DNA from: an uncultured Oscillospiraceae bacterium
GTDB taxonomy: Bacteria > Bacillota_A > Clostridia > Oscillospirales > Oscillospiraceae
Direction of reading: 5' to 3'
DNA: 42,767 bases
Assembly: GCA_910579155.1 (NCBI GenBank)
Contig: CAJTTS010000020.1
Location: 1-42,767 of the forward strand
The first letter of the stretch is position 1; each line of letters opens with the position of its first letter. Positions 17,068-24,276 of this stretch are shown piece by piece. A program made the translations under genes and the position numbers. The notes under the pieces were generated by a model. It had not been told where the DNA came from and searched no databases. It was given only the letters and a program-made list of their open reading frames with translations.

Positions 17068-17097
17068 ATTATATCACAGCTCAATGGGGAAACACAA
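17068..17097 (-). promoter_or_regulatory. Promoter of the phosphorelay operon
   Basis: Minus strand TTGTGT (17092-17097), 18-base spacer, TATAAT (17068-17073). The roughly 110-base leader contains two short hairpins (CCCCG-CCG-CGGGG near 17031-17043 and GGAGCC/GGCTCC near 16990-17008). It is divergent from the MBL gene promoter. Confidence 0.6.
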
Positions 17098-17152
17098 GGA
17101 TGATTTCGGAATTTCCTGAAAGCAGGTTTTTGAGAAAATCCTGTGTGCCCCC

Positions 17153-17181
17153 TTTACATTTTCCAGCGGCTGGTATACAAT
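17153..17181 (+). promoter_or_regulatory. Promoter of the MBL/beta-CASP gene
   Basis: TTTACA (17153-17158), 17-base spacer, TACAAT (17176-17181); each box is one base from consensus. The start codon is about 50 bases downstream, behind AGGAG. Confidence 0.7.
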
Positions 17182-17233
17182 GCGATTAGGGAAAACTACA
17201 CAATGTAAGCAGATAGAACAGGAGTGTTTTTGG

Positions 17234-18832
17234 ATGAAACTTACATTCTTCGGCGCGGCTCACGCGGTCACCGGCAGTTGCCACTGCGTAGAAGTCAACG
17301 GACACAAGGTGCTTGTGGACTGCGGCCTCCAGCAGGGCAAGGACGAGACGGACAACCGTGAGTTGGACTTTGCCCCGTCCTACATCGACGACATGGTGGT
17401 CACCCACGCCCACATTGACCACTCGGGGCGCATCCCCCTGCTGGTGAAGCAGGGCTTCGCGGGCAACATCTACTGCACCCGGCTGACAGCGGAGCTGCTG
17501 TCCATCATGCTGCGGGATTCCGCCCAGATTCAGGAAAACGACGCGGCCTATGAGAACCAGAAGGGCAAGCGGGCGGGCAAGCCGCCGGTGGAGCCGCTGT
17601 ACACCCTGCCGGACGTGGAAAAGGCCCTGCGGCACATCGTCAGGGTGGAATACGGCCAGGAGGTGGAAATCACCGACGGCATCAAGGTCCGCTTTGTGGA
17701 CGCGGGCCACCTGCTGGGTTCCGCCTGCGTGGAGATGTGGCTGACCGAGGAAGGCGCCACCAAGAAGATCGTCTTCTCCGGAGACATCGGCAACAAAAAG
17801 ACCCCCATCATCCGCTCCCCCCAGCCCATCACAGAGGCGGACTACGTGGTCACCGAGAGCACCTATGGCGACCGCCTGCACAACGTGAAGGAGAAGCCCG
17901 ACTATTCCGCCGACCTGGCCGAGGTCATTGAGGACACGCTCTCCGAGGGGGGCAACCTGGTGATCCCCTCCTTCGCCGTGGGCCGCACCCAGGAACTGCT
18001 GTACTTCATCCGGCAGATCAAGGAGCAGCACCTGGTTCACTGCGACCCGGATTTCCAGGTGTACGTGGACTCCCCGCTGGCGGGGGCGGCCACGGAGATT
18101 TTCTCCGGCGACCTCACCGGCTACCTGGACGAGGAGGAGGCGGAGAACCTGCGTGGCGGGGCGCTGTTCCGCTTCCCGGGGCTGAATATCACCGAGAGCA
18201 CCGACGAGTCCCGGGGCCTGAACCTGGACCCCCGGCCCAAGGTCATCATCTCCGCCTCCGGCATGTGCGACGCGGGCCGTATCCGCCACCATCTGAAGCA
18301 CAACCTGTGGCGGCCGGAGTCCACCATCCTGTTTGTGGGCTACCAGGCGGAGGGCTCGCTGGGCCGCCGGATTCTGGACGGGGCCCAGCGGGTGAAGCTG
18401 TTCGGCGAGGAGATCGCCGTCCGGGCGCGGATCGTCCGGTTCCACGGCCTCAGCTCCCACGCCGACCGGGACGGGCTGGTGCGGTGGATCAGCATGTACA
18501 CCCCCAAGCCCCAGCAGGTGTTTGTGGTCCACGGCGACGCCCGGGCGGTGGAGAACTACACCAGCACCCTGACGGAGCTGGGCTTTGCGGCCCACGCGCC
18601 CCTTTACGAGGAGGTCTACGACCTGCTGGACAACCGCATGATCGCCCCGGGCATCAGGCTGGAGGCCAGGGCGGCCGCCCCGGTGGACTTGGGCTCCCCC
18701 GCCTACCGCCGCCTGGAGGACATCGGCCGGAAGCTCATGGATGTCATTGCCCGCAACAAGGGCGGCTCCAACAAGGACCTGGGCAAGTTCGCCGACCAGA
18801 TCCGGGCGCTTATTTCCAAATGGGATCGGTAA
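17234..18832 (+). CDS. Metallo-beta-lactamase fold / beta-CASP hydrolase (RNA-processing type)
   Basis: This 532-residue protein belongs to the beta-CASP branch of metallo-beta-lactamase fold nucleases related to archaeal/eukaryotic CPSF73 and bacterial YsgI-like proteins. The zinc motif THAHIDH is at residues 57-63; a second metal region includes FSGDIGNKKTP. The beta-CASP part (about 215-400) has the VTESTYGDR motif, and the C-terminal Zn/RMMBL part has FHGLSSHADRDGLVRWI and VVHGDARAVENY. Full-length beta-CASP proteins of this type process or degrade RNA, but the substrate here cannot be told from sequence. The ATG at 17234 follows AGGAG by nine bases. The gene downstream starts one base after its stop. 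Confidence 0.88.
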   Translation: MKLTFFGAAHAVTGSCHCVEVNGHKVLVDCGLQQGKDETDNRELDFAPSYIDDMVVTHAHIDHSGRIPLLVKQGFAGNIYCTRLTAELLSIMLRDSAQIQENDAAYENQKGKRAGKPPVEPLYTLPDVEKALRHIVRVEYGQEVEITDGIKVRFVDAGHLLGSACVEMWLTEEGATKKIVFSGDIGNKKTPIIRSPQPITEADYVVTESTYGDRLHNVKEKPDYSADLAEVIEDTLSEGGNLVIPSFAVGRTQELLYFIRQIKEQHLVHCDPDFQVYVDSPLAGAATEIFSGDLTGYLDEEEAENLRGGALFRFPGLNITESTDESRGLNLDPRPKVIISASGMCDAGRIRHHLKHNLWRPESTILFVGYQAEGSLGRRILDGAQRVKLFGEEIAVRARIVRFHGLSSHADRDGLVRWISMYTPKPQQVFVVHGDARAVENYTSTLTELGFAAHAPLYEEVYDLLDNRMIAPGIRLEARAAAPVDLGSPAYRRLEDIGRKLMDVIARNKGGSNKDLGKFADQIRALISKWDR

Positions 18833-19378
18833 ATGTGCATGAACCCTCTGCAAAGCTACTTAGAGGCCAATGGTATTTTGCTATGCAATCGAAATCCAGA
18901 CCTTCCCGCTTTGGAAGATGTGGGCTGCACCTGGCAGGATATGACGAAGCTGATTGACCGGCACAAGCTGTTCTATTCCAAGGCATTCCGCAAGCGGACC
19001 ACTTACCTGTCCCCCGAAGCCTACTATCTTTTGAAGGCGGTGAAACCGCAAAAGCCCCTTACTCCATCGGCGGAGCGCATCCTCTCCCTGCTGGGTAACG
19101 GTTCGATCGCTGAAACTGCCTTTCTAAAACAGGTCTGCGGCCTGTCCCCCAAGGAATACCGGGACGGCTTCGATTTCCTGCTCCAAAATCTTTACATGAC
19201 CGCCATGGCAAACGGCACTGTCTTGAACGAAAGCTGGTCTACGTTCCAATATGGAACTGCCCAGGCATGGGAAGCGTTATCCCCGCCTCCGCCACCATGC
19301 AGCGACCCCAAAGCCCAACTGTGGAGGCTGCTGCGGCCCACAGTGCCGGAACGCTGTTTCCGTTCCCTGATTCGGTAA
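18833..19378 (+). CDS. AlkZ-related hypothetical protein
   Basis: The 181-residue product has no signal peptide or membrane span. It resembles, by my recollection, clostridial proteins annotated 'AlkZ-related', distant relatives of the HTH_42 DNA glycosylases. Recognisable pieces are HKLFYSKAFRKRTTYLSPEA, the helical LSLLGNGSIAETAFLKQVCG with the look of a winged helix, and LNESWSTFQYGTAQAWE near the C-terminus. The catalytic Q-x-D/Q motif of AlkZ was not seen, so glycosylase activity is not claimed. It begins immediately after the MBL gene stop (TAAATG), with only a poor ribosome binding site, suggesting translational coupling. A perfect bidirectional terminator follows. Confidence 0.6.
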   Translation: MCMNPLQSYLEANGILLCNRNPDLPALEDVGCTWQDMTKLIDRHKLFYSKAFRKRTTYLSPEAYYLLKAVKPQKPLTPSAERILSLLGNGSIAETAFLKQVCGLSPKEYRDGFDFLLQNLYMTAMANGTVLNESWSTFQYGTAQAWEALSPPPPPCSDPKAQLWRLLRPTVPERCFRSLIR

Positions 19379-19418
19379 AGGAGCGCCCCGGAGGGATTCC
19401 CTCCGGGGCGCTCCTTTA
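19376..19418. terminator. Bidirectional intrinsic terminator between convergent genes
   Basis: A perfect 20-bp inverted repeat (TAAAGGAGCGCCCCGGAGGG and its complement) with a three-base ATT loop lies between the convergent AlkZ-related gene and glmM; each strand has the stem ending in CCTTTA. The stop codon of the plus-strand gene lies inside it. Confidence 0.85.
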
Positions 19419-20783
19419 TTCCGCTTTGTGGCCCTGAGAAATGATAACATCTACCACTTTTTGGGCCAGCTCCTGGCACTGCCCCTTCTCCGGGGCCTCC
19501 ACCATCACCCGGACCAGCGGCTCGGTGCCCGACTCCCGCACCAGGATGCGGCCGGTGTCGCCCAGCTCCCCGGCCACGTCCTGCACCGCGTCCTGCACCG
19601 CCGGGTCGTCCTGGGCGGTTTTTTTGTCCTTCACCCGCACGTTGATGAGCACCTGGGGATAGATGGTCACCGGCTCGGCCAGGCGGCTCAGCGTCTCCTT
19701 CTTGGCCATCATGACCTCCATGATCTTCAGCGCGGTCAGGATGCCGTCCCCCGTCCGGGCGTACTTGGAGAAAATGATGTGCCCCGACTGCTCGCCGCCC
19801 AGGCGGTGCCCGCCGTGGACCATCTCCTCGTACACATACTTGTCCCCCACCTTGGTCTTGGCGTAGCCCACGCCCGCCGCGTCGAAGGCCTTGTACAGCC
19901 CGAAGTTGGACATGACGGTGGTCACCACCGTATTGGTCAGCAGCTTGCCCCGCTCCTTCATATACACGGCGTACAGGTACATGATCTGGTCGCCGTTGAC
20001 CACGTTCCCCTTCTCGTCCACGGCCAGGCAGCGGTCCGCGTCCCCGTCGAAGGCGAAGCCCGCGTCGCAGCCGTGCTCCGCCACGTACTTCCGCAGCCCG
20101 TCGATGTGGGTAGAGCCCGCGTCCAGGTTGATGTTCAACCCGTCCGGGTGGTCGTTGATGACATACACGTCCGCGCCCAGGGAGCGGAACACATTGGGGG
20201 CGATGGCCCAGGCGGAGCCGTTGGCGCAATCCAGCGCGATTTTCTTGCCCCGGAAGGAGTACACCGCCAGGGAGATCAGGTAGCCCATGTAACGGTTGCG
20301 GCCCGCGGTGTGGTCCACGATACTGCCCACCGACTCATTGGCGGCAAAGGGCAGCTTGGGCACGGGCTGGCCGTACAGCTCCAGGTGGCCGTCCAGATAG
20401 TCCTCCACCAGCCGGATGGTGGACTCGTCCATCTTCTCCCCTTCCCGGTTGAGCAGCTTGATGCCGTTGTCATAGTAGGGGTTGTGGGAGGCGGAGATCA
20501 TCACGCCGCAGTCAAAGCCGTCCGTCCTCGTCACGTAGGACACGGAGGGCGTGGTGGTGACGTGGAGCAGGTACACGTCCGCCCCGGAGGCGGCCATGCC
20601 CGCGCTGATGGCGTACTCCAGCACGTAGCTGGAGCGGCGGGTATCCTTGCCCACCACGATGCGGGCCTTGTGCTCCCGCCCGTAATACCAGCCCAGAAAC
20701 CGGCCCACCTCATAGGCGTGGTCGGCGGTGAGCTCCACATTCGCCTTGCCCCGGAACCCGTCGGTGCCGAAATATTTACCCAT
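19416..20783 (-). CDS. glmM: Phosphoglucosamine mutase GlmM
   Basis: GlmM converts glucosamine-6-phosphate to glucosamine-1-phosphate for UDP-GlcNAc and cell-wall synthesis. The 455-residue protein shows the four-domain phosphohexomutase layout: MGKYFGTDGFRGKAN at the start, the phosphoserine loop MISASHNPYYDNG (Ser99), the metal loop FDGDADRCLAVDEKG (about 240), and the sugar/phosphate loops GGEQSGHIIF (about 325) and RESGTEPLVRVMVEA near the C-terminus. The length is as expected. AAGGAAGA precedes the ATG. It lies three bases after the stop of a UDP-GlcNAc-type nucleotidyltransferase gene, so the two probably act in the same pathway. Confidence 0.95.
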   Translation of the reverse strand: MGKYFGTDGFRGKANVELTADHAYEVGRFLGWYYGREHKARIVVGKDTRRSSYVLEYAISAGMAASGADVYLLHVTTTPSVSYVTRTDGFDCGVMISASHNPYYDNGIKLLNREGEKMDESTIRLVEDYLDGHLELYGQPVPKLPFAANESVGSIVDHTAGRNRYMGYLISLAVYSFRGKKIALDCANGSAWAIAPNVFRSLGADVYVINDHPDGLNINLDAGSTHIDGLRKYVAEHGCDAGFAFDGDADRCLAVDEKGNVVNGDQIMYLYAVYMKERGKLLTNTVVTTVMSNFGLYKAFDAAGVGYAKTKVGDKYVYEEMVHGGHRLGGEQSGHIIFSKYARTGDGILTALKIMEVMMAKKETLSRLAEPVTIYPQVLINVRVKDKKTAQDDPAVQDAVQDVAGELGDTGRILVRESGTEPLVRVMVEAPEKGQCQELAQKVVDVIISQGHKAE

Positions 20784-20786
20784 AAA

Positions 20787-21455
20787 TCAGTCTTCCTTTC
20801 GCTTGGGGACGATAACCCCGCCCGTCTTATAGATGCTCTCCGGCGGCACCACGCCCCGGACGCAGGAAACGGGGTAGATATTGCTGCGGGGGCCGATGAC
20901 AGTGCCCGGATTGAGCACGCTGTTGCAGCCCACCTCCACAAAGTCGCCCAGGATCGCGCCGAACTTCTTCCTGCCCGTCTCGATGGCCTCGCCCTCGTTT
21001 TTCACCACCACCGGCGTCTTGTCGGACTTCACATTGGAGGTGATGGACCCCGCGCCCATGTGGCTCTTATAGCCTAAAATGGAGTCGCCGACGTAATTAT
21101 AGTGGGGGGTCTGCACATTGTCAAACAAAATCACGTTTTTCAGCTCCACAGAGTTGCCAACCACGCAGTTTGCCCCCACCAGCGCGGAGCCCCGGATGAA
21201 GGCGCAGTGGCGCACCTCGGTGTTGGGGCCGATGATGCAGGGCGCGCCCAAAAAGGCGGAGTGGGCGATCTGGGCGGTCTGGTGAACCCAGATCTGACTG
21301 CCCATCTCCTCGTACTCGTCTCCCAGGGTGGGGCCCAGCGCCAGGATCAGGTCCTTGATAACGTCCAAGGCTTGCCAAGGGTATGTAAAGCGGGCCAGAT
21401 AGTCCCCCGCCAGGGTGTGGCTCAGGTCAAACAGCCCGGTTGTGTTCAAATTCAT
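20787..21455 (-). CDS. Left-handed beta-helix protein, UDP-GlcNAc pyrophosphorylase-like
   Basis: The 222-residue product is built mainly of hexapeptide repeats (for example IAHSAF-LGAPCI-IGPNTE-VRHCAF-IRG), which fold as a left-handed beta-helix as in GlmU and related acyl/nucleotidyl transferases. Before the repeats an N-terminal helix region (FTYPWQALDVIKDLILALG) resembles the inter-domain part of UDP-N-acetylglucosamine pyrophosphorylase-like proteins, and YKSHMGAGSITSNVKSD matches the GlmU active-site loop. The Rossmann pyrophosphorylase domain is absent. It probably acts in UDP-GlcNAc or related sugar activation with the adjacent glmM. AGGAGG precedes the start. Confidence 0.82.
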   Translation of the reverse strand: MNLNTTGLFDLSHTLAGDYLARFTYPWQALDVIKDLILALGPTLGDEYEEMGSQIWVHQTAQIAHSAFLGAPCIIGPNTEVRHCAFIRGSALVGANCVVGNSVELKNVILFDNVQTPHYNYVGDSILGYKSHMGAGSITSNVKSDKTPVVVKNEGEAIETGRKKFGAILGDFVEVGCNSVLNPGTVIGPRSNIYPVSCVRGVVPPESIYKTGGVIVPKRKED

Positions 21456-21489
21456 AAATAGGGCCTCCTAACTCTGTTATTAGTGGTTT

Positions 21490-21672
21490 TTACAATGTTG
21501 ATGGAGCAGATAGAGAAGCAGAACATACAGCGGTGCGGGCAAAACTTCCTGACACAATATACCTTGGGCTTCCATCGGCAAGAACCAGGGAGAAATCCGG
21601 AACACAGAACGCCGTGAGCAAACCCACGACCAGCAAACCGGCCTTCCGCTTTTCTCCGGGTTTCTTTGTCAT
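21490..21672 (-). CDS. Small secreted or truncated hypothetical protein
   Basis: A 60-residue frame starts with ATG at 21672, seven bases after GAGGTG, directly behind the Gx gene. Its N-terminus is basic (MTKKPGEKRKAG) followed by a hydrophobic stretch (LLVVGLLTAFCV), so it may be exported or a membrane anchor. The remainder (DFSLVLADGSPRYIVSG) vaguely recalls the start of small clostridial proteins with a 'kDGG-veY-al-y' motif, and the tail is low complexity, so this may be a remnant of a longer gene. I do not recognise the function. It is placed between the Gx gene and the beta-helix gene, probably in one transcript. Confidence 0.4.
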   Translation of the reverse strand: MTKKPGEKRKAGLLVVGLLTAFCVPDFSLVLADGSPRYIVSGSFARTAVCSASLSAPSTL

Positions 21673-21682
21673 GCGAATCACC

Positions 21683-22171
21683 TCATCCGACCTCCGGCAC
21701 CCGCTTCACCAGCACCCCGGACACGATGCCGACCAGCACCCCGGCCACCGTGCCGGACACCCACAGCACCGGGAGATACCACGCCAGCCTGGAAGTCTCC
21801 AACAGGGCCATGGCGACCAAAATCTGTCCCCCGTTGTGGGCCACGCCCCCGGCCACGCTGACGCCTACCGAGGAGAACTTCCCCGTTTTTTTCAGCAGGC
21901 CCATGAGAGCAAGACTCAACGCCGCCCCGACCACGCTGTAGGCCAGCCCCGCCCCGTTGCCGAACAGCAGGAACACGAGGAACACCCGCACCAGAGAGAT
22001 GATACAGGCATCCCGCCAGCCTAGCCGGTACAGGGCAAACACAATGGCGATGTTGGGCAGGCCCAGCTTCACCCCCGGCACGCCCAGGGAGGGCACCAGC
22101 GATTCCAGATAGGACAGCACCAGGGCCAGGGCGGTAATCAGCCCGTACTGGGCGACTTTCGATGCTTTCAT
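21683..22171 (-). CDS. Gx transporter family membrane protein
   Basis: This 162-residue integral membrane protein has about five spans and resembles the family often annotated 'heptaprenyl diphosphate synthase component I' or Gx transporter, related to ECF substrate-binding (S) components. Features include QYGLITALALVLSYLESLVP, then GVKLGLPNIAIVFALYRLGW with the conserved 'G-KLGL-Ni' motif, and VAGGVAHNGGQILVAMALL with its His-Asn-x-x-Gln. The start at 22171 follows GAGG by eight bases. The gene starts ten bases after the NusG-II gene; this pair is often near Rnf and ApbE-type flavin genes, so a link with flavin or quinone supply is an inference. Confidence 0.82.
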   Translation of the reverse strand: MKASKVAQYGLITALALVLSYLESLVPSLGVPGVKLGLPNIAIVFALYRLGWRDACIISLVRVFLVFLLFGNGAGLAYSVVGAALSLALMGLLKKTGKFSSVGVSVAGGVAHNGGQILVAMALLETSRLAWYLPVLWVSGTVAGVLVGIVSGVLVKRVPEVG

Positions 22172-22181
22172 GCCGATTTCC

Positions 22182-22571
22182 TCACTTTGCCGTGGCGTCC
22201 ACGCCGCCGGGCGCGCCGCCCTCCACCGACACCACAAGCTTATGGGGCAGGCAGACGATGGACTCTCCGGCGTAGCGGATAGCCCCGTGGTTCACGCAGA
22301 TCTGGTCGGGACAGCTCGCCTCTGCAATCCGGGCCGCGCCGCCTTCAACGACCAGGAGATTGGTGAACTTTCCCTCCTCGCCCAGCACAATCCGGGTATC
22401 CTCTTCGAGAGACAGCTCCATGACCGTCTCTCCGTCCACCTGGACGGATACATATCCTCCGCTCTTCCGGGTGGCGTACAGGAACAGGGCCAGCGCCCCG
22501 CCCAGGAGCATCAGCACGGCAACCAGTATATAGTCAGCGCGCTTGAAAAAACGCAAATTGCGTTTTTTCAC
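22182..22571 (-). CDS. NusG domain II-containing protein
   Basis: The 129-residue form has one N-terminal span (YILVAVLMLLGGALALFLYA) and a small beta-rich domain with EEDTRIVLGEEGKFTNLLVV, ARIAEASCPDQICVNHGAI and ESIVCLPHKLVVSVEGG, the standard NusG_II pattern with two conserved Cys-Pro-x-x-x-Cys elements. I place the start at GTG 22571. The frame is open far upstream, but a near-consensus promoter lies inside that extension (22714-22742), so the upper codons would not be transcribed from it, and the peptide they encode is just translated hairpins. The GTG has no clear ribosome binding site and sits between two hairpins, so the start remains uncertain. The function of the family is unknown. 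Confidence 0.72.
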   Translation of the reverse strand: MKKRNLRFFKRADYILVAVLMLLGGALALFLYATRKSGGYVSVQVDGETVMELSLEEDTRIVLGEEGKFTNLLVVEGGAARIAEASCPDQICVNHGAIRYAGESIVCLPHKLVVSVEGGAPGGVDATAK

Positions 22572-22707
22572 CCAGTGGGCGGATGGCCCACTGGGCGCGC
22601 AAAGCGCGCAGGCGCTGGCTATGAAATCCAAGGCAAGGCCGCTTTGGCGGCCTTCTGCGGCGTTCCACGCCGCAGGTTTCAAAAGAAGCGTTTGCTTCTT
22701 TTGAAAC
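22544..22707 (-). repeat. End-to-end array of six perfect hairpins in the nusG-II leader
   Basis: Six inverted repeats lie almost without spacers. They are 22676-22707 (14-bp stem, GTTTCAAAAGAAGC), 22655-22675 (9 bp, CTGCGGCGT), 22635-22654 (8 bp, AAGGCCGC), 22595-22609 (6 bp, GCGCGC), 22571-22595 (10 bp, CCCAGTGGGC) and 22544-22570 (13 bp, TGAAAAAACGCAA). The first begins where the promoter would start transcription and the last overlaps the GTG start. The repeats have unrelated sequences, so it is the structure that is repeated. Confidence 0.75.
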
Positions 22708-22713
22708 GCCTTG

Positions 22714-22742
22714 ATTATAGCATCGTTTCGATGGGTTTTCAA
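22714..22742 (-). promoter_or_regulatory. Near-consensus promoter for the nusG-II/Gx operon
   Basis: Minus strand TTGAAA (22737-22742), 17-base spacer, TATAAT (22714-22719): 11 of 12 consensus positions. The predicted start falls at the outer edge of the first hairpin of the array. Confidence 0.8.
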
Positions 22743-22774
22743 CCACTCCACAAAATTCCTCCAAAACCGCAACA

Positions 22775-22802
22775 GAGGGAGGGCCGCAAGCGGCCTTCCC
22801 TC
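22775..22802 (-). terminator. Hairpin after rnfB, candidate end of the rnf transcript
   Basis: A 13-bp stem (GAGGGAGGGCCGC with its partner, one G-T pair) and AA loop lie 22 bases beyond the rnfB stop. The following minus-strand bases (TGTTGCGGTTTT) make only a weak U-tract. Confidence 0.5.
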
Positions 22803-22823
22803 GTTGGCGTTTTTTCTCGTTTG

Positions 22824-23648
22824 TCAGCCGTTCACAACTTCCGCCTTGGTGATATTGAGCGCCACCAGGCACCCGGCCTTACAAACCTCGATGCACTTGC
22901 CGCATCCGTCGCACTTGGCGTAGTCGATGCTCGCCAGGTTGTCGGTGACGGTGATGGCCCCGGTGTGGCAGTTCTTCTCGCACAGCTTGCAGCCGATGCA
23001 GCCCGCGGAGCAGCTCTTGCGGGTGCCCGCGCCCTTCTGGCGGCTGTTGCAGTCCACCACCATGTGGGCATCGGCGGGGCGGATGTCGATGACGTGGTTG
23101 GGGCAGGTCTTGGCGCACAAGCCGCAGCCGATGCACACAGAAGTGTCCACCCGGGCCAGCCCGCCGTTGATGTGGATGGCGCCCACGGGGCACACCTGGG
23201 CGCAGTCGCCCAGGCCGATGCAGCCGTACACGCACTTGCCCGTGCCGCCGAACAGCAGCTTGGCGGCGGCGCAGCTCTCCAGCCCCTTGTAGTCCATCTT
23301 CACGGAGGTGGCCTCACAGGTTCCGGAGCAGCGCACCTCGGCCACCTGCTTGGCAACGTCCCCGGCCTCGCGGCCCAGCACCTTGCCGATGTTGGCGGCG
23401 GCGGTGGCGCCGCCGGGGACGCACAGGCTGACGGCCAGGTCGGGGTCCTCCACCAAAGCGGCGGCGTAGCCGTCGCACCCGGCGAAGCCGCAGGCGCCGC
23501 AGTTGGCGCCGGGCAGGCACTCACGGACCATGGGGATGCGCTCGTCCACCTCCACGGCCATGAACTTGGAGGCCACGGTCAGCATCACGGCGCACAGTAG
23601 GCCGATGACGGCCACCACCAGCACGGCGATGACAATTGGATTATCCAT
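22824..23648 (-). CDS. rnfB: Rnf complex ferredoxin subunit RnfB
   Basis: RnfB is the membrane-anchored polyferredoxin that takes electrons from ferredoxin into the Rnf ion-pumping complex. The 274-residue product has one N-terminal span (IVIAVLVVAVIGLLCAVMLT), a [4Fe-4S] cluster site in LPGANCGACGFAGCDGYAAA (about 48-67), and a C-terminal half rich in cysteine with repeated C-x2-C-x2-C-x3-C sites (CIGCGLCAKTCP, CIGCKLCEKNC, CDGCGKCIEVC). The length and layout are standard for clostridial RnfB. It is the last gene of rnfCDGEAB; AAGGAGG precedes its start. Confidence 0.95.
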   Translation of the reverse strand: MDNPIVIAVLVVAVIGLLCAVMLTVASKFMAVEVDERIPMVRECLPGANCGACGFAGCDGYAAALVEDPDLAVSLCVPGGATAAANIGKVLGREAGDVAKQVAEVRCSGTCEATSVKMDYKGLESCAAAKLLFGGTGKCVYGCIGLGDCAQVCPVGAIHINGGLARVDTSVCIGCGLCAKTCPNHVIDIRPADAHMVVDCNSRQKGAGTRKSCSAGCIGCKLCEKNCHTGAITVTDNLASIDYAKCDGCGKCIEVCKAGCLVALNITKAEVVNG

Positions 23649-23661
23649 ACGTTTCCCCTCC

Positions 23662-24276
23662 TTAACCCAGCAGGTTTTCCACGATGCCCGCGAAGCCCAT
23701 AAAGGACACGGACACGATGGCAGCGGAGATCAGGGTGATGGGCATGCCCTTGAAGGACTCGGGGCACTTGCACTTGTCCACCCGGCTGCGCACGCCGGAG
23801 AACAGCACCATGGCCAGCAGGAAGCCCAGGCCGGAGCCCAGAGAGTTGAACATGGCCTGGACGAAGCCGCCGCCGAAGCCGGCCTGTTCCACCAGGTAGT
23901 TGTCGATGTTGCTGATGCACACGCCCAGCACGGCGCAGTTGGTGGTGATGAGGGGCAGGTACACGCCCAGGGAGGCGTGAAGGGCGGGGATGTACTTCTT
24001 CAAAATGATTTCAACCAACTGCACCAGGGCGGCGATGACCAGGATGAACACGATGGTCTGGAGGTACTTCAGCCCCAGGTTGTTGAGCACGAAATACTGG
24101 ATGGGGTAAGTGACGGCGGTGGCCAGCAGCATGACGAAGATAACGGCCACGCTCATGCCGGCGGCCTGGTCCAGCTTCTTGGACACGCCCAGGAAGGGGC
24201 AGATACCCAAAAACTGGCTCAGTACGTAGTTGTTGACCAGGATAGCGGCCATTACGATGGCAAGCAATTCTTTCAT
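23662..24276 (-). CDS. rnfA: Rnf complex membrane subunit RnfA
   Basis: RnfA is one of the two homologous six-span membrane subunits that form the ion path and hold an iron-sulfur centre between them. The 204-residue protein contains AAILVNNYVLSQFLGICPFL (about 11-30) with its conserved Cys, and a second inverted-repeat half with LPLITTNCAVLGVCISN including the matching Cys. There are about six hydrophobic spans and no signal peptide. Its ATG overlaps the rnfE stop by four bases (ATGA), and its stop is 13 bases before rnfB. The length is usual for the family (about 190-205). Confidence 0.95.
   Translation of the reverse strand: MKELLAIVMAAILVNNYVLSQFLGICPFLGVSKKLDQAAGMSVAVIFVMLLATAVTYPIQYFVLNNLGLKYLQTIVFILVIAALVQLVEIILKKYIPALHASLGVYLPLITTNCAVLGVCISNIDNYLVEQAGFGGGFVQAMFNSLGSGLGFLLAMVLFSGVRSRVDKCKCPESFKGMPITLISAAIVSVSFMGFAGIVENLLG

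Noticed and set aside
14919..17189. A very long plus-strand open frame (over 700 codons) opposite the HD-GYP/GGDEF gene, and similar long frames opposite other genes
   Set aside because: They mirror GC-rich coding sequence on the other strand, contain His/Val/Gly-rich composition with no recognisable motif, and lack ribosome binding sites.
22572..22772. N-terminal extension of the NusG-II protein up to a GTG/TTG behind GGAGG
   Set aside because: A near-consensus promoter lies inside the extension and the encoded peptide is merely translation of inverted repeats, so I start the gene at GTG 22571.
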